Part shown: piece by piece, positions 6,504 through 11,484 of the stretch | How positions within the stretch are numbered: the first letter of the stretch is position 1 | Layout of the letters: the number at the start of each line of letters is the position of its first letter | The notes under the pieces: generated by a model | What the model was told of the DNA's origin: nothing | The model's database searches: none | What the model saw: only the letters and a program-made list of their open reading frames with translations | Assembly (NCBI GenBank): GCA_946886065.1 | Contig: CAMPHU010000148.1 | Span: 1 to 11,484, forward strand | DNA: 11,484 nt | Direction of reading: 5' to 3' | DNA from: an uncultured Massilia sp. | GTDB taxonomy: Bacteria; Pseudomonadota; Gammaproteobacteria; Burkholderiales; Burkholderiaceae | Made by a program: the position numbers and the translations under genes

Positions 6504-7126
6504 ACGACATGACCCCAGACGAGATCGCCGCACTGAACGAGCGCCACCGCGCGCGCATGGAGCGCAAGAAGGCGGTCATCGACGCCAAGATCGCGGCGGC
6601 CGACAAGGAAATCGGCATCCTCATCGTCAATACCGGCAACGGCAAGGGCAAGAGCTCGAGCGCCTTCGGCATGGTGGCGCGCGCGCTCGGCCACGGCATG
6701 AAGGTCGGCGTGGTCCAGTTCATCAAGGGCGCCATGTCCACCGGCGAGGAACGCTTCCTGCGCCGCTTCCCCGACGAGGTGAGCTTCCACGCGATGGGCG
6801 AAGGCTATACCTGGGAAACCCAGGACCGCGAACGCGACATCGCCAAGGCAAACGAAGCCTGGGAGCAGGCCAGGCGCTACCTGGCCGACCCGAGCTACGG
6901 CATGGTGGTGCTGGACGAACTGAACATCGCCCTGAAATACCGCTACCTGGACGTGCACACCGTGATTGCCGACCTGCTCGACCGCCCGGCGATGCAGCAC
7001 GTGGTGGTGACGGGACGCGCCGCCCCACCCGAGCTGGTGGCCGTGGCCGACACCGTCACCGAAATGAATGTGGTCAAGCACGCCTTCAAGGCGGGCATCG
7101 CGGCGCAAGCCGGAACGGAGTGGTGA
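6500..7126 (+). CDS. cobO: Corrinoid adenosyltransferase, CobO/BtuR type
   Basis: Transfers the 5'-deoxyadenosyl group from ATP to the cobalt of reduced corrinoids. It serves both salvage of imported B12 or cobinamide and late synthesis. The 208-residue protein has the family's P-loop TGNGKGKS (45-52) near the start of the ATPase-like core, then VVQFIKGAMSTGEE (71-84), VVLDELNIALKYRYL (136-150) and VVVTGRAAPPELV (168-180). These are classical for the BtuR/CobO family, not the PduO or EutT types. A charged N-terminal helix (about 5-35) precedes the core. GAGG (6489-6492) is a fair ribosome-binding site for ATG 6500; ATG 6509 is a possible internal start. It overlaps btuD by 4 bases and cobB by 1 base. 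Confidence 0.95.
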   Translation: MNDMTPDEIAALNERHRARMERKKAVIDAKIAAADKEIGILIVNTGNGKGKSSSAFGMVARALGHGMKVGVVQFIKGAMSTGEERFLRRFPDEVSFHAMGEGYTWETQDRERDIAKANEAWEQARRYLADPSYGMVVLDELNIALKYRYLDVHTVIADLLDRPAMQHVVVTGRAAPPELVAVADTVTEMNVVKHAFKAGIAAQAGTEW

Positions 7127-8424
7127 TGAGCGCGCATCCCGGAGCACGCGTTGTCCTGGTGGCGGCCATGGCCTCCGGCCAGGGCAAGACCACGGTGACG
7201 GCCGCGCTGGCGCGGCGCCTGGTCCGCATGGGCAAGCGGGTGCGCGTCTTCAAGTGCGGCCCCGACTTCATCGACCCGCTGCTGCTGGAGCGCGCCTGCG
7301 GTTCGCCCGTCTATAACCTGGACCTGTGGATGGTCGGCGCGGAAGAGTGCCGCCGCCGGCTGGGCGATGCGGCGCGCGAGGCGGACGCGATCCTGGTCGA
7401 AGGCGTGATGGGCCTGTACGACGGCTCACCCTCGGCGGCCGACCTGGCGCGCGAATTCGGCATTCCCGTGCTGGCCGTGCTCGACGCCTCGGCCATGGCC
7501 CAGACCGCGGGCGCCGTGGCGCAGGGCCTGCGCGACTACGGCCCGGTGCAGCTGGCCGGCGTGGTGGCCAACCGGATCGCCAGTCCCGGCCATGCGGCCA
7601 TGGTCAAGGCCTCGCTGCGCGATATCCCGCTGATCGGCTCCCTGCCGCGCCAGGAAAAGCGCCTGCCGGAACGGCACCTGGGCCTGGTGGTGCCGGGCGA
7701 GATCGAGAAGGTGGAAGAGCTGCTCGACGCCATCGCCGACCAGATCGAATTCGACGATGCGGCCTGGGATGCGCTGCCCATCATGCCGCCAGGGCCGGTA
7801 CAGCCCGTGCAAGCTGCGCAGCCGCTGGCCGGACGCACCATCGCTATCGCACGCGACGCGGCCTTCGTCTTCGTCTATCCGGCCAATGCCGAGCAGCTGG
7901 AGCAGATGGGCGCGCGGCTGGTCTATTTCGCGCCGCTCGACGACGAGCCGGTGCCGGCGGACGCCGACGCGGTCTACCTGCCGGGCGGCTATCCGGAACT
8001 GCACTGTCCCGCGCTGGAAGCGGCCAAGCAGTGGCGTGAGTCGCTGCGTGACGCCCATGCGCGCGGCGTGCCGATCGTCGCCGAATGCGGCGGCATGATG
8101 GCGATCGCCGACGGCCTGACCGACAAGCAGGGACAGCGCTGGCAGATGGCCGGCCTGCTTCAGGGCGAGGTGGTGATGCAGCCGCGCATCAGCGGATTGG
8201 GGCTGCATGCGATGCCCACCGCCCAAGGCGAGCTGCGCGGACATACCTTCCACTACTCGCTCATGCATTCCGATCTGCAACCGCAGGGCCATACGGTCAA
8301 GCAGAACGGCAGCCAGGGAGAAGCCATCTATCACTGTGGCGCGCTGACTGCATCCTACTTCCATGCCTATTTCCCCTCCAATCCGGACGCCGTGGCGGCG
8401 ATGTTCCTGGGCCTGGCGCGATGA
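7126..8424 (+). CDS. cobB: Cobyrinate a,c-diamide synthase (CobB/CbiA)
   Basis: ATP- and glutamine-dependent amidase that converts the a and c side-chain carboxylates of cobyrinic acid (or hydrogenobyrinic acid) to amides. The 432-residue protein has two domains. The N-terminal synthetase domain has a P-loop ASGQGKTT (16-23), KCGPDFIDP (43-51) and VEGVMGLYDG (91-100). The C-terminal class I glutamine amidotransferase domain has the nucleophile C321 in VAECGGMM (318-325) and the catalytic histidine in SYFHAYFPSNP (410-420, H413). The length fits CobB/CbiA, whereas the related CobQ is longer. GGAG (7117-7120) sits five bases before ATG 7126. Cobalt chelation order, and so the exact substrate, cannot be decided here because no corrin-ring genes are in the window. 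Confidence 0.94.
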   Translation: MSAHPGARVVLVAAMASGQGKTTVTAALARRLVRMGKRVRVFKCGPDFIDPLLLERACGSPVYNLDLWMVGAEECRRRLGDAAREADAILVEGVMGLYDGSPSAADLAREFGIPVLAVLDASAMAQTAGAVAQGLRDYGPVQLAGVVANRIASPGHAAMVKASLRDIPLIGSLPRQEKRLPERHLGLVVPGEIEKVEELLDAIADQIEFDDAAWDALPIMPPGPVQPVQAAQPLAGRTIAIARDAAFVFVYPANAEQLEQMGARLVYFAPLDDEPVPADADAVYLPGGYPELHCPALEAAKQWRESLRDAHARGVPIVAECGGMMAIADGLTDKQGQRWQMAGLLQGEVVMQPRISGLGLHAMPTAQGELRGHTFHYSLMHSDLQPQGHTVKQNGSQGEAIYHCGALTASYFHAYFPSNPDAVAAMFLGLAR

Positions 8425-8981
8425 GCTGCACCCTCTTCTTCGGGGGCGCGCGCTCCGGAAAGAGCCGGCTTGCCGAGCGTCTGGCGCAGGACTCGGGCAA
8501 GGAGGTCGTCTATGTGGCGACCGCGCGCGCCGGCGACGGAGAGATGGCGGCGCGCATCGCGCATCACCGCGCCCAGCGTCCCGGCCACTGGCATACCGTC
8601 GAGGAGGAACTGGCGCTTGCCCGCGTGCTGCGCTCATGGTGCGCGCCGCAACGGTTGGTGCTGGTCGACTGCCTGACGCTCTGGCTCAGCAACCTGATGT
8701 TCTCGGACGGTCGCGATTATCCGGAGGTCGGCGAGGTGGCGTTGCCGCCGCGCTTTCATGAGGAGCGGGCCGCGCTGCTGGATGCGCTGGACGCGGGGCT
8801 GCCGGGCGAGGTCGTCTTCGTGTCCAACGAAGTCGGCATGGGCATCGTGCCCTGGGGCGCGGTGTCGCGCAGCTTCGCCGACGAGGCGGGACGCCTGAAC
8901 CAGGCGGTGGCAGCGCGCGCGGACCGGGCGGTATTCGTTGCCGCCGGCTTGCCGCTGGTGCTGAAGGGCGCGCCGTGCTGA
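8421..8981 (+). CDS. cobU: Adenosylcobinamide kinase / adenosylcobinamide-phosphate guanylyltransferase (CobU/CobP)
   Basis: Bifunctional cytoplasmic enzyme. It phosphorylates adenosylcobinamide, then guanylylates adenosylcobinamide phosphate to adenosylcobinamide-GDP, the substrate of CobS. The 186-residue protein shows Walker A GGARSGKS (8-15), the HHRAQRP segment (48-54) that carries the guanylyl-acceptor histidine (H48 or H49, matching H46 of the Salmonella enzyme), Walker B-like LVLVDCLTLWLSNL (78-91) and VSNEVGMGIVP (133-143). It ends in the family-typical AGLPLVLKG. ATG 8421 overlaps the cobB stop codon by four bases, and the gene's own stop lies inside the start of cbiB. The kinase step supports cobinamide salvage; the guanylyltransferase step is needed for both salvage and synthesis. 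Confidence 0.95.
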   Translation: MSCTLFFGGARSGKSRLAERLAQDSGKEVVYVATARAGDGEMAARIAHHRAQRPGHWHTVEEELALARVLRSWCAPQRLVLVDCLTLWLSNLMFSDGRDYPEVGEVALPPRFHEERAALLDALDAGLPGEVVFVSNEVGMGIVPWGAVSRSFADEAGRLNQAVAARADRAVFVAAGLPLVLKGAPC

Positions 8982-9910
8982 TTGGCTTGTCTCCGCTGGC
9001 GCTCGCCCTGCTCCTGGTTGCCGGGATCGCGCTCGACCTGCTGTTGGGCGAAGTGCGGCGCTGGCATCCGCTGGTCGGTTTCGGCCGCCTGGCCAGCTTC
9101 CTGGAGCGCCGCCTGAACGTTGGCAATGCGCGGCTGCTGCGCGGCGCCGGCGCATGGATGCTGGCGGTGCTGCCGCTGAGCCTCTGTTTCGCCGCGCTGG
9201 CCGACGCCGCCGGGCTGTGGCTGCATGCGCTCCTGCTGTATGTCTGCATCGGCCTGCGCAGCCTGCGTGACCACACGCTGCCCATCCATGCGGCGCTGTG
9301 CGAAGGCGACCTGGCCCAGGCGCGCCTGCTGACCTCGCGCATCGTCAGCCGCGATACGGCCACGGCCTCGGCCCCCGATCTGGCCAAGGCCAGCGCGGAA
9401 TCCCTGCTCGAGAACGGCAACGACGCCGTGTTCGGCACCCTGTTCTGGTTCGTCGTGGCCGGCGGGCCGGGCGCGGTGCTATTCCGGCTGGCGAACACGC
9501 TGGACGCCATGTGGGGCTACCGCAACGAGCGCTTCAAGCTGTTCGGCCGGTTTGCCGCACGCGTGGACGATGTCCTGAACTACCTGCCGGCACGCTTGAC
9601 CGCGCTGTCCTACGTACTGCTGGCCGGTTCCGGTCGTGCGCGCGCCTGGAAGTGCTGGCGCACCCAGGCGCCGATGTGGAGCAGTCCAAATGCCGGACCG
9701 GTGATGGCCAGTGGCGCAGGGGCGCTCGGCGTCTCGCTGGGCGGCGCCGCAAGCTATGACGGGGAAGTCGAGCAGCGGCCGCAGCTTGGCGCCGGGCCGG
9801 CGGCAACGGCGGCCGACATCCTGCGCGCGTGGCATCTGGTCTTGAAGACGACGCTCCTATGGACGGCCGTGGTGTGCGCGGCAGCGATCGGGGTGAGCGC
9901 CCATGCTTGA
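8975..9910 (+). CDS. cbiB: Adenosylcobinamide-phosphate synthase (CbiB)
   Basis: Inner-membrane enzyme that condenses adenosylcobyric acid with (R)-1-amino-2-propanol O-2-phosphate, the product of the next gene. The 311-residue protein starts with a membrane helix and GEVRRWHPLVGFGRL (25-39). Other family motifs are SRIVSRDT (121-128), SLLENGNDAVFGTLFWF (143-159), RLANTLDAMWGYRNERFK (171-188), ARVDDVLNYLPARL (195-208) and SPNAGPVMASGAGALGV (237-253). The start is a GTG at 8975, seven bases inside cobU. It is supported by GAAGGG (8963-8968) at good spacing and by hydrophobic sequence beginning right after it. Its 3' end overlaps the next gene by eight bases. In Pseudomonas naming this enzyme is CobD, which should not be confused with the next entry. 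Confidence 0.94.
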   Translation: MLIGLSPLALALLLVAGIALDLLLGEVRRWHPLVGFGRLASFLERRLNVGNARLLRGAGAWMLAVLPLSLCFAALADAAGLWLHALLLYVCIGLRSLRDHTLPIHAALCEGDLAQARLLTSRIVSRDTATASAPDLAKASAESLLENGNDAVFGTLFWFVVAGGPGAVLFRLANTLDAMWGYRNERFKLFGRFAARVDDVLNYLPARLTALSYVLLAGSGRARAWKCWRTQAPMWSSPNAGPVMASGAGALGVSLGGAASYDGEVEQRPQLGAGPAATAADILRAWHLVLKTTLLWTAVVCAAAIGVSAHA

Positions 9911-10883
9911 ACATGGCGGCAACCTGCGGGATGCGATGCGGCGCTTCGGGCGCAGCGACTGGATCGACCTGTCGACGGGCATCAATCCGCATGGCTACCC
10001 GGTGCCCGTCCTGGCGCCGGACGCATGGCACCGCCTTCCGGAGCCGGATGCGCAGCTGCTCGATGCGGCCTGTACCTATTACCGCGCGCCGCAGCTCTTG
10101 CCGGTAGCCGGTACGCAGGCCGCGATCCAGGCTTTGCCACGCTTGCGGCCTCCGTCGCGGGTAGCCGTGTCGGCGCCCTCGTATGCGGAGCACGCCCATC
10201 ACTGGGGCCTGCACGGCCACAGGCGCCGCCTGGTGGCCTACGCCGAGCTGGAGCAGGCTGTGGACGACAGCGACGTGGTCGTGGTCGTCAATCCCAACAA
10301 TCCCACCGGCGAAACGGTGCCGCCGGCGCGCCTGCTGGAATGGGCTGCGCGCTTGCGAGCACGCGGCGGTTGGCTGGTGGTGGACGAAGCCTTCTGCGAT
10401 ACCGCGCCGGTGCTCAGCGTGGCGGCGCATGCCGCGGAGCCGGGATTGATCGTCCTGCGCTCGGTCGGCAAGTTCTTCGGCCTGGCCGGCCTGCGGCTGG
10501 GCTTCGTCGCGGCGCACGGGACGGTGTTGGCCGGCCTGGCGGACCTGCTCGGCCCCTGGGCCGTCAGCGGTCCCGCGCAGGAGATCGCCTTGCGGGCGCT
10601 GAACGACCGGGCCTGGCAACAGGCGACGCAGCGGCAGCTGGCCCATTCCGGAGAACGCATGCAGGCGCTGCTGCAGGCGCACGGTATCGGCTCGAACGGC
10701 ACGTCCCTGTTCCATTGGTGGCCGGAAGCGCATCCCGAAGCGTTTCACGAACACATGGCGCACCGCGGCATCTGGTGCCGGCTGTTCCGCGAGGCCGCGC
10801 GCGGCATCCGGCTCGGTCTGCCGCCCAGCGAAGAAGGCTGGCGGCGCCTCGATCATGCATTACGCGAATGGAGTCAACGATGA
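9903..10883 (+). CDS. cobD: L-threonine-O-3-phosphate decarboxylase, PLP-dependent (CobD, Salmonella naming)
   Basis: Decarboxylates L-threonine O-3-phosphate to (R)-1-amino-2-propanol O-2-phosphate, the linker used by CbiB. It is a 326-residue fold-type I aminotransferase-like enzyme. Visible features are IDLSTGINPHGYP at the N terminus (21-33), VNPNNPTGE (129-137), the cofactor aspartate D161 in VVDEAF (159-164), the Schiff-base lysine K190 in LRSVGKFFGLAGLRLGF (185-201) and the substrate arginine in GIRLGLP (301-307). Histidinol-phosphate aminotransferase is the close relative. The N-terminal INPHG motif, the somewhat short length and the B12 operon favour CobD. A GGGGTGAG stretch lies just upstream of ATG 9903. 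The stop overlaps the btuF start by four bases (ATGA). Confidence 0.92.
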   Translation: MLEHGGNLRDAMRRFGRSDWIDLSTGINPHGYPVPVLAPDAWHRLPEPDAQLLDAACTYYRAPQLLPVAGTQAAIQALPRLRPPSRVAVSAPSYAEHAHHWGLHGHRRRLVAYAELEQAVDDSDVVVVVNPNNPTGETVPPARLLEWAARLRARGGWLVVDEAFCDTAPVLSVAAHAAEPGLIVLRSVGKFFGLAGLRLGFVAAHGTVLAGLADLLGPWAVSGPAQEIALRALNDRAWQQATQRQLAHSGERMQALLQAHGIGSNGTSLFHWWPEAHPEAFHEHMAHRGIWCRLFREAARGIRLGLPPSEEGWRRLDHALREWSQR

Positions 10884-11484
10884 AGAAGGCAGTGTTGCTG
10901 GGCTGCTTGCTGGCCGTCCAGGCCCAGGCCGCAGTGACGGTCAAGGACGATGCCGGCCGGCTGGTCACGATAGCCAAGCCGGCCGAGCGCGTGATTTCGA
11001 TGGCGCCGCACGTCACCGAGATGCTGTTCGCCGCGGGCGGCGGCAAGCGCATCGTCGGCGCAGTGAGCTACAGCGATTATCCGGAGGCGGCGAAGAGCAT
11101 CCCGCGCATCGGCTCGAACCGCGAGGTCGACCTCGAACGAATCATCGCCTTGAAGCCCGACCTGATCGTCGCCTGGATGCACAACAGCTCCGAACGCCAG
11201 ATCGAGATGGTGAAACAGCTGGGCATCCCCGTGTTCCAGAGCGATCCGCAAACCCTGGAGAACATCCCCGAGAATGTGCTGCGGCTCGGCCAGCTGATGG
11301 GCACCGAGGCGGAAGCCAAGGCCACCGCCGTCCAGTTGCGGCAGCAGCTTTCCAGCCTGCGCGCACGCTATGCCAAGCGGCCGCCGGTGCGCACCTTTTA
11401 TCAGGTCTGGGACAAGCCTCTCTACACGCTCAGCGGCAAGCACATCATCACCGACGCGCTGCGCCTGTGCGGCGGCGAGAACAT
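10880..11484 (+). CDS. btuF: Periplasmic cobalamin-binding protein (BtuF), 3' end cut by window edge
   Basis: Captures corrinoids in the periplasm and presents them to BtuCD. The frame stays open from ATG 10880 to the last base, giving 201 complete codons of a protein normally about 270-300 residues long. The N terminus is a short signal peptide (MKK plus a hydrophobic run, likely cleavage after AQA at residue 17). The mature part opens with VTVKDDAGRLVTIAKPAERVI, the usual beginning of metal-chelate and B12 binding proteins. VISMAPHVTEMLFAAG (38-53) and VDLERIIALKPDLIVAW (83-99) are typical of the BtuF/helical-backbone class. GGAG (10870-10873) is well placed as ribosome-binding site. A cysteine at residue 9 is too early for a normal lipoprotein signal. 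BtuF over a siderophore-binding protein is inferred from the operon. Confidence 0.9.
   Translation, partial: MKKAVLLGCLLAVQAQAAVTVKDDAGRLVTIAKPAERVISMAPHVTEMLFAAGGGKRIVGAVSYSDYPEAAKSIPRIGSNREVDLERIIALKPDLIVAWMHNSSERQIEMVKQLGIPVFQSDPQTLENIPENVLRLGQLMGTEAEAKATAVQLRQQLSSLRARYAKRPPVRTFYQVWDKPLYTLSGKHIITDALRLCGGEN

Noticed and set aside
7426..8637. Long minus-strand frame opposite cobB and cobU (403 codons)
   Set aside because: It spans the junction of two well-supported + strand genes and has the Arg/His/Gln-rich composition of a shadow frame.
9534..10856. Long minus-strand frame opposite cbiB and cobD (440 codons)
   Set aside because: It covers the boundary of two confident genes and contains no motif; typical high-GC shadow.
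10880..11443. Minus-strand frame opposite the start of btuF
   Set aside because: The + strand frame has a signal peptide, a ribosome-binding site and binding-protein motifs. It lacks a stop only because the window ends.

Overview
The window looks like part of a chromosome from a high-GC betaproteobacterium. Gene order, protein style and the strong G/C bias at third codon positions fit Burkholderiales, probably the Massilia/Oxalobacteraceae group. That placement is inference from recognition, not from a database search. All confident genes lie on the + strand, and every one belongs to vitamin B12 (cobalamin) uptake, salvage or late-stage assembly.

Layout: (1) 1-191 is a non-coding leader. It holds a good sigma70-type promoter on the minus strand that points out of the window, and a terminator-like hairpin just before cobT. 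(2) 192-2547 is a tight cobT-cobS-cobC block for nucleotide-loop assembly. cobS starts on the base after the cobT stop codon, and cobC starts after a single spacer base. (3) 2548-2842 is the only long intergenic gap. It holds a TATAAT promoter and a complete cobalamin riboswitch, then an expression platform without a U-tract. (4) 2843-11484 is one packed run: btuB, btuC, btuD, cobO, cobB, cobU, cbiB, cobD and a btuF cut by the window edge. Junctions from btuD onward overlap by 1-8 bases or lie 2 bases apart.

How the genes work together: BtuB (outer membrane), BtuF (periplasm) and BtuCD (inner-membrane ABC transporter) bring in corrinoids. CobB amidates the a and c side chains of the corrin ring and CobO adenosylates cobalt. 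CobD makes (R)-1-amino-2-propanol O-2-phosphate and CbiB attaches it, giving adenosylcobinamide phosphate. CobU activates that to adenosylcobinamide-GDP. CobT makes alpha-ribazole phosphate from 5,6-dimethylbenzimidazole, CobS joins the two halves, and CobC removes the phosphate. No corrin-ring gene, cobyric acid synthase (cobQ/cbiP) or DMB synthase (bluB) is in the window, so the locus reads as salvage plus late synthesis, with a likely continuation to the right.

I see no mobile elements, CRISPR arrays, tRNA or rRNA genes, or broken genes, and no sign of an undescribed protein system. The parts most worth a second look are RNA-level: the possible attenuator in front of cobT and the expression platform of the riboswitch.
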